A stretch of DNA of 64,000 bases from Adiantum capillus-veneris (GCA_014529385.2 CM043943.1:152927592-152991591); one strand, 5' to 3'. Numbered from the stretch's first letter, positions 45,675 to 57,089 are shown. Numbers and translations: made by a program. The notes: generated from the sequence alone by a model not told the origin.

Positions 45675-47234
45675 GTGACAAACACTGTTGCAGAGGATGA
45701 TAGTCTAGTGTCAGGAGACATCTACTTCTTGAAGAATACAATGGACTCAGCTCTTCTTACAGCATCTGATGGAAATGCACTGAGTGACTGGATTATAGAC
45801 TCAGGGGCATCACTTCATGTGTCTCCAAACAAGGAGTGGTTTACCTCTTATGTGACCACTAAAGATCATGTTCGGCTAGGCAACGGGCAGACATGTGAGA
45901 TCTTAGGTGTTGGAGATGTTCAATTGAAGTTTCAAAATGGCTCTTCTTTCACACTGAAGAATGTGAGACATGTTCCCACAATTTCAAAGAGCTTGATCAG
46001 CACAGGTTTACTTGATGATGCTGGCTACGTCACCACTTTTGGACAGAACATGTGGAAGATATCCAAGGGTTTTATGACAGTAGCACATGGAATAAAGTCT
46101 GGAGGACTTTACATGATTTATGTATCAAATGTCTGTAAAAATGTAATCAATGTAACCGAGCAGCCGAACGTTTCTTTGTGGCATAGCCGGTTAGGACATA
46201 TGTCCAAGAAGGGAATGGAAATCTTGTCTCGTTCTGGTTATTTGCCTGGCTTTTCATTTAATGATTTTGAATTCTGTGAACATTGTCTGTATGGTAAGCA
46301 AACACAGCAGCCACATAAGCATAGAAGCAGTAGAAGAGATACACAGTTGGCACTTGTTCATAGTGATTTGTGTGGACCTATGCCTAACCTATCTCTAGGG
46401 GGAGCTTCTTACTTTATGACATTTATAGATGATTACTCGAGGAAAGTATGGGTTTACTTTCTCAAGCACAAGGATGAAGCGTTTAGTGTTTTCAAAATGT
46501 TTGTGACACTTGTGGAGAATCAGAGTGGCAAGAAGCTTAAATGCTTACGCACTGACAATGGTGGAGAGTATGTTTCAAAGGCCTTTCAGGACTTTTGTGA
46601 GTCAAAAGGTATAAAACGTGAACTTACTGCTCCTTACAATCCTCCTCAAAATGGTGTTGCTGAGAGGATGAATAGGACCATACAAGAGAAGGTCAGAAGT
46701 ATGTTGTCTAATGCACAACTGCCAAATGGGTTTTGGGCTGAAGTTGTATCAACAGCTGTTCATCTTGTAAATAGATCTCCTAGCAAGGTTTTGCAGAAGG
46801 ATTCAGTGCCAAAGATGGTATGGTCAGGCAAAATGCCCTCATACAAGCATCTCAGAGTCTTTGGCTGTGAGGCATATACTCACGTTCCAAAGGAATTTAG
46901 GAACAAACTTGAGCCAAAGAGTAGAAAGTGCATCTTTCTAGGCTATGGTAGATGGGGTACAGACTTTGGGATCCCGAATCCAGAAAGGTTGTCCGCAGCA
47001 ATGATGTTCACTTTAATGAATCCAAATATCATTCTAAACCAGAGAGGGTTGAGGAGATTAGAAGAGTTGTCTTCCAAGAAGATGGACCTGCACGTGCAAG
47101 ACAAAATGTCAGGGCTCAAGAGGAGCAAGGACAGGATAGAGTGGAACCACAAGTTGTGGCTGAGCCTGAGCCACCTATTGTGCGTAGATCTGGACGTGTC
47201 ACGCGACCTCCTGATAGGTTTGTTCCATCTATGA
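45675..47234 (+). pseudogene. Copia Pol, protease and integrase part, ending in a frameshift
   Basis: Protease motif WIIDSGASLHV (about 45790). GAG-pre-integrase finger LWHSRLGHMSKKG and CEHCLYGKQ. Integrase catalytic triad in HSDLCGP, TDNGGEY and NGVAERMNRT (46360-46680). Frame is lost near 46950 just after KCIFLGYG, and out-of-frame codons run to 47234. The frame is the same as Gag. I would read 45669-46950 as the coding part. Confidence 0.9.
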
Positions 47235-48814
47235 ACTATGTCATGTTGACTGATTGCAATGAGCCTTCATGTTACAAGGAAGCAGTGCAAATGAAGGACT
47301 CCGAGAATTGGCAATTGGCCATGCAGTCAGAGATGACAGCTCTGCATAAAAACAAGACATGGAAGCTAGTTAAATTACCACAGGGCAAAAAGGCTCTACC
47401 TTGTAAATGGGTTTACAGGTATAAGATCACCGCTCATGATAGTCAGCCAAAGTACAAAGCAAGGCTTGTTGCCAAGGGCTTTAAGCAAGAACAAGGCATT
47501 CACTTTGATGAAGTCTTCTCTCCGGTGGTCAAGATGACTACATTGAGATGCTTTCTTGCATTGGTTGCCATATTAGATTTGGTGTTGCACCAAATGGATG
47601 TCAAGACAGCGTTCTTGCATGGTGATTTAGATGTGGAAATTTACATGCAGCAGCTAGAAGGGTTTGTTGAGAAAGGCAAGGAAGATTGGGTATGCCAGTT
47701 GTTAAAGAGTCTTTATGGCTTAAAACAATCACCGAGGGCATGGTACCATAAATTCCACAAGTTTATGCTTTCTCAAGGCTACAAACGTAGTGAGTTCGAT
47801 CACTGTCTATATACAAAGAAGGCTAAGGATGGTAGTTGGCTGATCCTTATTTTGTATGTGGATGACATGTTGATTGCTGGCAAGCACTTGGAAGAAATTT
47901 CAGCTTTGAAGTCAAAGATGGCAAAATCTTTTGACATGAAAGACATGGGTGAGGCAAGTCATATACTTGGTATGCGCATTGAGAGAGACAGATCAAAGAA
48001 TTTGATTTGGTTATCTCAAATAGAGTATATTGACAAGGTTTTGCAACTTTTCAATATGGAGAAGGGAAAGGCACTGAGTGTTCCATTGCCACCATATGTG
48101 AAACTTAGCAAACAAGATTGTCCTTTGTCTGAGGAAGAAAAGGCTGAAATGGATAAGATTCCATATGCGTCTGCAGTGGGTAGTTTGATGTATGCAATGA
48201 TTGCTACTCGCCCAGACATTGCATTTGCAGTGGGAGTAGTAAGTCGATACATGTCAAACCTAGGCAAGAAACATTGGGAGGCAGTGAAAGGAATATTGAG
48301 ATACCTGAAAGCTACAAAGAGTATGCGTATATGCTATGTGAGTCAGGAGTTAAGTGTAAAGGGTTTTACAGACTCAGATTATGCAGGTGACTTAGACAAC
48401 CGAAGGTCTACGTCAGGGTATGTCTTTACATTGGCTGGTGGAGCAGTATCATGGCGTTCTAGATTACAAGATTGTGTTACTCAGTCTACTACAGAGGCTG
48501 AATATGTTGCAGCATCAAAGGCATGCAAAGAATCAATTTGGCTTAATCGACTAGTAACAGATTTGGGAATCAAAGAAGAGATGCATGTGTTATATTGTGA
48601 TAGTCAAAGTGCTATACAATTGGCTCGCAATCCAGTTTATCACTCAAAGACAAAGCATGTGGATGTGAAGTATCATTTCATCAGGGAAATGCTCGAGGAT
48701 AAGCAACATCAGCTTGTCAAAGTTCACACCACAGAAAATCCTGCTGATCTACTTACAAAAGGACTTCCCTCAGAGATCTTTGCGCATTTTCACAAGCAGT
48801 TAGGTGTAGGGTAG
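46952..48814 (+). CDS. Copia Pol, reverse transcriptase and RNase H
   Basis: 620 codons, clean to the end. It starts in the second phase at MGYRLWDPESRKVV, which normally follows FLGY in one frame. RT blocks: KWVYRYK, KARLVAKGF, MDVKTAFLHGDL and the catalytic YVDDML (about 47856). RNase H: GFTDSDYAGD, TQSTTEAEYVAAS, DSQSAIQLARN, HIDVKYH-type KHVDVKYHFIRE. Motif order matches plant copia elements of the Tork/Tnt1 kind. Confidence 0.92.
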   Translation: MGYRLWDPESRKVVRSNDVHFNESKYHSKPERVEEIRRVVFQEDGPARARQNVRAQEEQGQDRVEPQVVAEPEPPIVRRSGRVTRPPDRFVPSMNYVMLTDCNEPSCYKEAVQMKDSENWQLAMQSEMTALHKNKTWKLVKLPQGKKALPCKWVYRYKITAHDSQPKYKARLVAKGFKQEQGIHFDEVFSPVVKMTTLRCFLALVAILDLVLHQMDVKTAFLHGDLDVEIYMQQLEGFVEKGKEDWVCQLLKSLYGLKQSPRAWYHKFHKFMLSQGYKRSEFDHCLYTKKAKDGSWLILILYVDDMLIAGKHLEEISALKSKMAKSFDMKDMGEASHILGMRIERDRSKNLIWLSQIEYIDKVLQLFNMEKGKALSVPLPPYVKLSKQDCPLSEEEKAEMDKIPYASAVGSLMYAMIATRPDIAFAVGVVSRYMSNLGKKHWEAVKGILRYLKATKSMRICYVSQELSVKGFTDSDYAGDLDNRRSTSGYVFTLAGGAVSWRSRLQDCVTQSTTEAEYVAASKACKESIWLNRLVTDLGIKEEMHVLYCDSQSAIQLARNPVYHSKTKHVDVKYHFIREMLEDKQHQLVKVHTTENPADLLTKGLPSEIFAHFHKQLGVG

Positions 48815-48878
48815 TACATCTCTTGTATGTTAGCTTGTATAGTAGCTTCTCTCACACTTAAAGTACCACATTGGACTT

Positions 48879-48890
48879 TAAGTGGGAGGT
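48879..48890 (+). promoter_or_regulatory. Copia polypurine tract
   Basis: AAGTGGGAGG directly before the 3' LTR. Standard plus-strand priming site. Confidence 0.8.
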
Positions 48891-49082
48891 TGTTGGGGTA
48901 TAAAGCCCAATGTGGTCGCCCAGGTAAGTGGGCGGGCCGCCAGGTATGTACACATATTCTTTTGTAAAAACCTAATAAGAACTCACTATGCTCTACACAT
49001 TACAGTAGAGCAAGTTCACCATATCATCGTGCTCTTCTTCTCGCACTCTCTCTCCCGTCGCACTTCCGCTCGTACTCCTTCA
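48891..49082 (+). repeat. 3' LTR of copia element
   Basis: 192 bp. Differs from the 5' LTR at five positions. It ends CCTTCA and is followed by the target duplication GCTTC. Confidence 0.95.
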
Positions 49083-49263
49083 GCTTCTTTTTGCGTTCAT
49101 ATTCCTGCTTTATTTTTCGCTTCTCTGCTTCAACAATTTGAAGCTTTTCAATGTTGAATTCCTCTTCAGCAGAAACAGCAATTTCATTAGCTTTCTCTTC
49201 CGCTTCCTGTTTGATGAAGCGGACCATCTGTTGCACTTTCTTGGAGACCTCTGCATCGTTCAT
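49083..49263 (-). pseudogene. V-ATPase subunit E retrocopy, N-terminal part
   Basis: Start ATG at 49263: MNDAEVSKKVQQMVRFIKQE, ANEIAVSAEEEFNIEKLQIV, EYERKKK. This is the highly conserved VHA-E N-terminus, about 60 codons, with no lesion. The junction EYERKKK|QLEIRKR is restored exactly when the copia element and one GCTTC are removed. So the retrocopy was already here when the copia element arrived. Confidence 0.88.
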
Positions 49264-49306
49264 CTTGGCTTAAACCCACACGATCTCTTCTACGTTGTCG
49301 AACCAG

Positions 49307-49361
49307 TCAAAAAAAAAACTCTTTGAAAGAGCACGCTCTTTCAGAGAGTTTTTTTTTTTCG

Positions 49362-49422
<61 letters not shown>
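49307..49422 (+). repeat. Hairpin followed by (GA)n
   Basis: AACTCTTTGAAAGAGC, two bases, then GCTCTTTCAGAGAGTT with A and T runs outside makes a stem of about 20 bp (49307-49352). It is followed by a GA array at 49366-49422. It lies upstream of the V-ATPase E copy start and would be in its 5' untranslated region if transcribed. Confidence 0.7.
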
Positions 49423-49427
<5 letters not shown>

Positions 49428-49479
49428 GGGCGATAGTGATAGTGATGTTGGTGATAGTGATGGTGATGCTCGTGCATAC

Positions 49480-49707
49480 ATGAGCAGCATTGCTAATGCT
49501 GAGGCGGAGGAAGTGGGGCGCAAATTAGCGGCTGGGGTAGAAGGAGGTGAGGAGGCCGAGTTGTGGGCCAAGAAAAGAAATCACCGTTACAAGAAAGGGT
49601 ACAAGAAGAAGGGCACAGGAAGGCATGGGTGGCGCAGGCCACCCTCACTAACTCAGCAAGCTACTTCGTCCGAGCATGTCTTCTGTCCGATTTTTGGTTT
49701 TGAATAA
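49480..49707 (+). other. Short unidentified frame with 3' A/T-rich sequence
   Basis: 75 codons, Glu-rich then basic (AKKRNHRYKKGYKKKGTG), followed by AATAAATAATAC and T-rich sequence as in a 3' untranslated region. It could be part of another retrocopy, but I recognise no family. Confidence 0.25.
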
Positions 49708-49856
49708 ATAATACGATGTCTGCACTTGGGTATCAAAATGTGTTCTTTGTTGTAACTATTTTACCTTGTAATTTTTGGTGTAATTTTTGTCTATCTTGCC
49801 TTTTTGTAAGGAGAAATGTTCATCTTAAGGGTGTTAATGCTCCTTCTTTAAAAAAC

Positions 49857-49861
<5 letters not shown>

Positions 49862-49914
<53 letters not shown>
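49862..49914 (+). repeat. (GA)n array
   Basis: About 26 GA units, just upstream of the carrier pseudogene. Confidence 0.9.
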
Positions 49915-49922
<8 letters not shown>

Positions 49923-49954
49923 CTCTTTTGTACCCTAAATTACTGGCAATCACC

Positions 49955-50523
49955 GGACATGGTTCGAGATAGGCTTACAGTGCAGACAGAGGATTCACCA
50001 ATGCGCTATCGAGGAATGTCCATGGAGCGTCAATGATAATGAAAGAGGAAGGACCATTAGCGGTCTACAAAGGTTGGTTGCTGTTTGTTATTGGTGTCAT
50101 CCGTATGTGGGTTTGAATATTGCGGTATATGAATCACTCAAAGACTGGTTGTTGAAGAGGAACATAGCAAGCAAGCTAGAAAAGAATGTTGATTTGAACG
50201 TCCTTACAAAAATTGGATGTGGAGTAGTAGCACGTACAGTGGGCCAGACCGTGGCATATCCACTTGATGTGGTACTGAGGAAGATGCAGATGGTGGGATA
50301 GAAGGATGCCTCCTCTGTCATCATTGCGGATGGTCAAATAAAGGCACCGGTTCAGTACACTGGGATGATTGATTGGAAGACTGTTCACAATGAAGGCTTT
50401 GGAGCCTTGTATAAAGGCCTGATTCCCAATTCTGTCAAGGTTGTTCCTTCTATTGCTTTGGCGTTTGTGACATATGAGGTGATGAAGGATCTTCTTGGAG
50501 TCAAATTCCAAATATCAGATTAA
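49955..50523 (+). pseudogene. ADNT1-type mitochondrial adenine nucleotide carrier, partial retrocopy
   Basis: Reads PDMVRDRLTVQTEDSPMRYR, stops, EGPLAVYKGWLLFVIGV, then after a frameshift VGLNIAVYESLKDWLLKRNI, TVGQTVAYPLDVVLRKMQMV, stop, then IKAPVQYTGMIDW, GFGALYKGLIPNSVKVVPSI and ALAFVTYEVMKDLLGV, ending QISD and TAA at 50521. It has the carrier signatures (YP.D.V..+.Q; GALYKG). The C-terminus matches the ADNT1 group, which exchanges AMP for ATP/ADP in the inner membrane. First carrier repeat is absent. It crosses several expected exon boundaries with no intron. Confidence 0.85.
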
Positions 50524-51251
50524 GCAATTGTAAATGGACAAACGATTTGAAAGCACATTGGCCGTAGTACTAATTTTTAAGAGTCTCTAATTTTTTAAAG
50601 AAGGAAAATTTAAATGATAAGTCCGGGTGTGTGCTAGTAGCGGGGGGGCAATCACTTTTACTCTTTTAATACTGAAAATCAAGAAAGATACCGCCAATTG
50701 CACGAGCTACCATTCGTTGAAGCCATTAGGGCTACCAATTGCAGGAGTCGGTAGCTGCCATAAGAACACGTAAAGAGGCGGTAGCAAAGACATGCGTAGA
50801 GGAGCTTTTGTGGCCCTTCGCGGACGGATCTCAAAGTGTGGTTGTGCTCTGCAAGGAAAAAGCCACAGGTGCTCTTATGGTCTACAAGATGAACTGGGTC
50901 CATGCCTCTGCAAGTAGACGACTAAAGAGTACAAAGTCTGCGGCCGGTGAAACCAGCTGCTCTCACGTTCATGCCGCACTAGAAGTCCACGGAAGGAGAA
51001 GGCTAGTCCATTTTTTTGTTGGGGGCTTTTTAAGCCTCAAACAAAAAGCTGCGGGTGGTGGGACGGTTAGCCCATGCTTCTTGGTTCTGGTCAGGGCAGG
51101 CAAAGATCAATTCTTGCATAGTTTTGCTTCGTGTCGTGAGGTAGTACTACTTCAAGTATCTTGGCTGGAATAATCTACAAAGTATCTACGTAATAAAAAG
51201 AGAAACGACCCAATAGATAAGTGTGGGTGTGCGCTAGTCTGGTGCTTTCAT

Positions 51252-51254
<3 letters not shown>
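50524..51254. other. Spacer with one unidentified 144-codon frame
   Basis: The frame at 50739-51173 (+) is the only one of note. It has no domain I recognise and no clear coding bias. A G run is at 50641-50648. Confidence 0.3.

Positions 51255-51302
<48 letters not shown>
51255..51302 (+). repeat. (GA)n array
   Basis: About 24 GA units. Confidence 0.9.
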
Positions 51303-51305
<3 letters not shown>

Positions 51306-51818
51306 AGAGAGAGAAGTGTGATTTAGCAGCGACGCCACTCCGAAGGTCTCCTTTTGCTGCCTCTACCCATCTCCAACAGAAGTTTTGAAATCTTGCTTCG
51401 CAGGAGCGCGTGCTACTTCAACAGTCACGACAATTCTTCACATTCGATGCTTAATTGGGTTGGGGAAAACCTACTCAAGCCGCAACACCAAAAATGATTG
51501 TGCGACAAGAGATTAGGTCGGGCTGCATCAACATCCAGAAGCTCTCCTTGTGACAGAGTACAAGGTCGCATGGTGCACGACAGCACATATATGTTGATCC
51601 TACAGCATGCACAATCTCCACCTCCTCAGCCTCTTCCCTTCCAGCCTTCCCTGCCCATATATGATCCCCTCCTCCTCTCTCTCTCTTTCCCCTCCATCTC
51701 TCTCAATCTCTCTAAACAAAATTCCACACCGACGCGAGCTCTTTCAAAGACTTTTTTTTTAAGAGATTGAGAGAGAGCGAGGAGAGACAAAGAGAGGGGG
51801 AGGGGTTTAAAAAAAAAA
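51303..51818. other. Spacer without recognisable gene
   Basis: Contains CT tracts (51670-51715) and the motif AGCTCTTTCAAAGACTTTTTTT at 51738, which resembles the hairpin arm at 49337. No supported gene. Confidence 0.35.
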
Positions 51819-52725
51819 CCTAAGTTTAGTGTAATCCCACTTGCAAATTTTGAGATTTACCTCTACATTTTAAATTTTGAAAAGTGAGAAAACCTACAAA
51901 AAATCTAGAGAAATTTAGCGTCATTTGGTGTAAAAACCTTCAAATTTAATCAATTTACCACTAAAATTCTCATAGTGAGGTTTGCCAAGTTTTCTGAACA
52001 TTTCTTTTTCGAGCATTGGCCCTACACGTACGTGAAAGAGTTCGCGTCTCTTTCAAAGAGATTTTTTGAAGGGTTTTGTTTATACTATATAGTTATTGAA
52101 AATGACGACGATTGAACTTTCCTTGCCCAACTCCTTCAAAACCAAATTTGTCAATGATTAGGACCCTGAGATTTACCTTTCCTAGCCAGCACAATTTTTT
52201 GAACATGGCACAATGTTGTTTGTTGTAGAACAACCAACCTCCCTGTTACCCCTTGGAGGGGGTCACCTTATGGGGTGCTAAGGACTGAGGCCTGGGCCAC
52301 ATCATTCTACAAGAGGACAGATGTAATGCTAGACTATCATCCATTTGAATTGTTATGAGGCATTGATGGACGTACAGCTCTCAAACAATAGAAAGAGTAC
52401 AAAAAAATTGGAGGTCTAAGCCGCATTAGGAAAAGCATTTCAAAGGAATACAATGACAATCATACACCATGGCGCTAAGAAGTGTATTCAGCATAGGGGC
52501 ATCACATGTTGGGTGAGCAATCTCGGTCGAGGCATAACGGACAACTCAAAAGACTAGGAACCCCGAGCAGTCTAGGAGCTTTGAGCTATGCTTATATAAA
52601 CATGGAAAATTTAAGAGAAGGTTTTTACACTAAATCTCTCTAAAGTTTGTAGGTTTATTCACCTTCTACTTTGAATTTTGAAGATAAACTCTCAAAATTT
52701 GTAGGTGAAATTACACTAAACCTAG
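51819..52725. mobile_element. Foldback structure with inverted arms of about 120-130 bp
   Basis: 51819-51947 (CCTAAGTTTAGTGTAAT ... GTAAAAACCTTC) is the imperfect reverse complement of about 52606-52725 (GAAGGTTTTTACACTAAA ... ATTACACTAAACCTAG). The loop is about 660 bp with no frame. Likely a MITE or foldback element, or two inverted copies of a small repeat. No target duplication could be read. Confidence 0.65.
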
Positions 52726-53599
52726 CTTTTTATCGATATGGGTAGGTGAAAGAGAACTAGCATGTGAACAAAGTTGTCATAAGAAAATTATTCGTAGCTT
52801 TATCGACCTTGCATACTCTTCTATCAAAGCACTTTGTATAAATCCCCCCCCCCCTCCCCGCCCCGATAGAAGGCTACCTATGATGGTGTGATCCAAACTT
52901 TAATATATACCATGATGTGGATTTTCTCAAAAGAATAGTCTCATTTCAATAATAGAAGTATTTTCAAGTTTCCACCGTTTTCTCTAGAGTAACTTAGAAT
53001 TCATAATATGTTATCGTACATCAACCCACAATAACTTGAGGTAGAGCAAGAGAGAGGAGAAGAAGAAGCATAAGAAGAAGTGAAGAGAAGCTCGAGCTCC
53101 CAGACTCTCCTTATTCATGAGATTTGTTTGAGTGGCAACCACCTTACTCTTTTAGTGTAAGTCCCGTGGTCCTACATGTAGGGAGGTAGGAATAGGAGAT
53201 CTATATCCATTGGAATCATGGTGCCACTATTCCCAACAAGGATCAATGGTGGTAGAAATGAGCTTCCAATATATGAGGGCAACTAGAAGAATATTAACAT
53301 GCCATCGTATGGGTTCCAATTGTTCTAGCCCATCAAAGGAAACATTCTACCAAAACCTTGTTCAAGGGGTTTTTTTGGTCAAAAAATTGTGGTCGTTTTA
53401 CCATTAAAATTAGGTGTAATCTTGTTTTAGTTTTTTTTTTTGTGCTTGAAGTCACCTAAAAAATCTTGTTTGGTTTTGTTTTGTATTGTGTGCCTTGGCC
53501 ATTCTTGCTCGTTTTAGGGATTGCTCGAAAAATCTCGCTCGATATTTGAGATTCCTCTAATGCCATCAAGGTGTTTAACAAGAAGTTAGTGAAAGTTTA
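52726..53599. other. Spacer without recognisable gene
   Basis: Has a C-rich tract (52846-52864) and AT-rich stretches. A run from 53210 has a 65-codon frame without motif. Confidence 0.35.
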
Positions 53600-56524
53600 G
53601 CAAGACAAGGAGACATAGGAATGCATGAGTACACAAACGGTAGGGCCAAATCATATTTCAAATGCCTGACACCCTACGCATTAGAGCTAATCATGGAAAA
53701 GATTCTATACGTGTGACTCAAGCAAAGGGAGTAACATAAAGTATGTTGACAAGTATGGACGCAAATATGAGCCAATCCTTCTTAGGGATGTAGAAAGAGA
53801 GATAACTCCAAAAGTGCTGACACATGCTTATGAATAGAGGCTACGGCCCATACAAACCCCTAGCAATTCTAAAAATCCCTTCACAGATGATCACGACACC
53901 ACATCGCATAGAAATAGGCAACCATTGCACAACCCTTAAGACTAGCAAGAAACACCGTTGTCATCGCAAGCATGGCTCCAACATTATGCAACATCAAAAC
54001 AAAACTCAAACAAAGGTGGTTATCAAGAATGCAAAATCTAGTAGAGATAGGGGGGGGGCACATTGAGAACGAGAGCGAAGAGAGAGGGTTCAAAGAGAAG
54101 AACAACCACCTGCAAAACTTGCCAGGAATTATGGATTAGGATCACCCCTAGGGGCGGAACCCTTACAAACACTTAGACCAGAAAGACATGATAGAGGAGG
54201 CCTGGGAGACCCTATGCGTAGGTTTGTAGATCACCATGGGATCATACCATCTCAGGTCCATAAATGGGTGAGCAAGAAGTATTATGAGAAAAAAAATCCC
54301 AGGGATCACATGGTATCCTTTGTGCGCATAACTAGAGCTGCGGAAGTCATATATTTTCCAACACAATTTTTAAGGTTTGGATTGACTCTTAAAGAGGACA
54401 TGCCACCGAGTTTGATTCCGTGGAACATAGGGATTTTGAGTCGATCAAAGAGGTGTTTGACTATTTATCAAGGAATTCTCTCAAAGAGGAATATCTCATA
54501 ACATTGTCTCACAAATCCTAAATTCACGCAGAAAGAAAATGAATCTATATGAAAAGCTACCTTTAAGGCTAAAAAGATACGTTAAGTTCTATCCATTAGC
54601 AGAAGTACCAACCCAATCAAGGTTAATGCTCATTTTTATTAAAGGACTGAGGAGCGCATATCTCCAAAAAGATCTACACATGGAAAAGAGCACTACATTG
54701 AATGAGTTAACAAAAGAAGCTTTATACTTGGTAGATAATTTTGTTGTCTACTAGAAACGAGATTATAAGAACTTAGATGATGATTCCTCATCTCAGTATA
54801 GTGGATTCAAGTCTGCCAAGTCAGTATAGAAATTCAAATCTCCGCTAAATCAAGAACAAGTCATCGAAGAAGTGCTTAAGAGGATTAATCTGTTTGCTAC
54901 GCTGCAAGTTAAGCAGCCTAAGTGGTGTGTGATAGAGAAAAAATGGACAAATCACATGATGGAAGAGTGCTATTACAATAAGGGATACGTAAAAAAATGC
55001 TAGTATGCCTTGCAATCCCTAGTAGCCCAAGCTCAAGTCTCACTAATGCCAAGATACTCGACAGGAACCCTTTCGGGACCAATAGGAGTTGAAAGACCAC
55101 AACTAGTCTTAGGACACCAACCTTCACTACCAAGAACAAGACCTGTAGGAGTCAAATCTGCACCAATCGTAGAAGAGCCTGAGGAGAAAGCACCGGTCTC
55201 AATCTCTACATATTGCAAGGAGCCTAGTGGATATATGACCAAGATAGGATATTATCCACCTGAAGAACCAAAAGCACCAGAATCATGGTGCATGATTGAA
55301 TCTATTGGACCACCGAATGATACACATGCTTTAGGAGAAGGTAGATATAGTTGGGATGAATGCACATTTCTATTTATAGCTAATGGAGGATTAGCATGAT
55401 CAAGGCCTGCTTATCCACAGAGAGATTCTCAAGGAGCACCTCAACAACCTAAAGGACCATGTTATAAGTGTGGTGGTGACCACTAATGAAAGACTGTCCT
55501 CACATGGAAATCATAAGAGTGAATGCATATTGTCCTGACTGTGGACTCACTCATTTGATTTTTGATTGCTTGAAGAACCCTAACAAAGGAGAAAAGGTAG
55601 AATGGAATATACTAGAGGCAATACCATCTAGTAGTGAATCTGAAAACAAAAATGCGATACCAATCCAAGTAATCACAAGAGCACAAGCTCAAAAAGTGGC
55701 AAAAGAACCCATCATAGAAGAACCAAAAATAGATACTCCTAGCATTGATTGAAGAGTCAGTGAAACACGTGGAAACCTAGGAAGGCTAGGATGAAAGCTA
55801 GGAAGGAGAATGAATAGACTTCCTTAGCCGAAGAATTGAAACAAATGAGAGAAAATTTGAGGAAACTTAAAGAGGAAACAAGCAAAGAAGAGGAACATTA
55901 GGGAAATTTTGGACTCTCAAAGGGGCCCTATAAGGACTTTGACTTTCTCTCTCTTGTCCAAAATGGGTGCACGGTAAATTTTTTACAAATGAAATCAAAA
56001 CTTGTCGGACCTTTTGGATTTAGAATGTACTCATCGAGATCTAATCCGTTGATATATAGCATGCCATCACATTCCTTATATTCTAGAAGATTCCATTTTT
56101 TGATGTCACAACTCTGCCTTATAAACGGAATCTCTCCCCACATTTCAGTTTTAGTGGGGAGGCCATAACTTCTACAAATCAAGTCCCAATTTTTTGGAGT
56201 TTGGGGATTCAGAAAGATCTTTCCAGTGATATGTTGGTTGATAGGGCTTTGACAAAGTGGTTATGTACTTCATCGGGTTGCCCACTTTGGACAAGAGAGG
56301 CAAAGTCAAACCTCCTTATAGGGCCCCTTTGAGAGTCCAAATTTTTCCTAATGAACCCTGAGGTAGTACCAGACCTAGGTATAGCTGAGAAGCCCAAGAG
56401 CACTAGTTCAAAAGGATCGATTTCGGTAGAAAAGTTTAACGAACCATTAGACGCCCTTCTTAAAGCCTATGATGCACGGCTAAAAAATAATGAGACTTAC
56501 CATAGCCCAAGCAAGATTTCTTGA
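53600..56524 (+). pseudogene. Ty3-like gag remnant with zinc fingers, split by a TIR element
   Basis: Broken frames in order: KNPRDHMVSFVRITRAAEVI (54290-54350, gag capsid start), KLPLRLKRYVKFYPLAEV and FIKGLRSAYLQKDL (54545-54690), EKKWTNHMMEECYYNKGYV, then a 129-codon Pro-rich frame (55010-55399). Next GPCYKCGGDH and KDCPH, NAYCPDCGLTHLIFDC, and PIQVITRAQAQKVAKEP (55490-55720). After the insertion at 55898-56351 it resumes with VEKFNEPLDALLKAYDARLK and stops at 56524. Same family as 9400-10522. No pol is attached. Confidence 0.6.
55893..56356 (+). mobile_element. Long-TIR element, copy 2 (454 bp), with possible GAAC duplication
   Basis: TTAGGGAAATTTTGGACTCT at 55898 and the inverse ending CCTAA at 56351. 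The arms pair over about 75 bp. GAAC at 55893-55896 and 56353-56356 flanks ATTAGG...CCTAAT and could be a 4-bp duplication. It interrupts a gag frame, which confirms an insertion. An 84-codon minus-strand frame (56182-55928: KKWNLLEYKECDGMLYINGL) is shared with copy 1. Confidence 0.8.
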
Positions 56525-57089
56525 GCAAACTAAAACCCGATTGAATATCTAATTGGCATCTGCCCATGTTGTGCTATGTGTGCTCTTAATGTTTTGCTTG
56601 CTTACATTTAATTTCATGTCTTGAACATGTATTTGAGTTTGTATCCACCATACATTAAGCAGCCATGTCCAATTGCTATGGTTTTCTATGTCTAGTACTG
56701 TCTCGCAAGAAAGGGAATAGATTGCAACAAACTCTTGGACACTAAGAATGACATGAGAGAGACATTTTTCATGCCTTGTGATCTATGACTACATACACAT
56801 TCATAAGTAAAAGTTTTGCTTGCATGTACAAAATTTTGAGAGAGAGAAAAGATGAGAGGACATTAGGAAAAGTTTGGAGCCTTGTAAAAGCAACCATTTC
56901 AGTATAGAGAGAGATAATGAGAAATTCATTATCTCCTTTTCCATATAGATTTTTTCAAAAATCTGAACATCTCCTTCATTACAAGGTATTTGTATATAAA
57001 ACAAACAAGTAATCCAGTAATGATAGTACTTTAGATTTGTGATGGCTAGGAATTCAATGTAGAAGTGTTTTGCATTTTTAAAAACTAAA
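56525..57089. other. Spacer without recognisable gene
   Basis: Mixed AT-rich sequence after the gag stop. Nothing recognised. Confidence 0.35.

Larger units (their letters stand above)
44157..49082 (+). mobile_element. Ty1/copia retrotransposon, nearly intact, 4926 bp
   Basis: 192-bp LTRs at 44157-44348 and 48891-49082 (both TGTTGGGG...CCTTCA) with five differences by hand count. A perfect 5-bp target duplication GCTTC is at 44152-44156 and 49083-49087. Gag, protease, integrase, RT and RNase H occur in copia order. Compared with a single polyprotein there are two lesions: TAA at 45666 and a frameshift near 46950. It is the youngest-looking element in the window. Confidence 0.95.

Noticed and set aside
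50097-50511. Minus-strand frames opposite the carrier pseudogene
   Set aside because: They are the antisense of clear carrier motifs on the plus strand.
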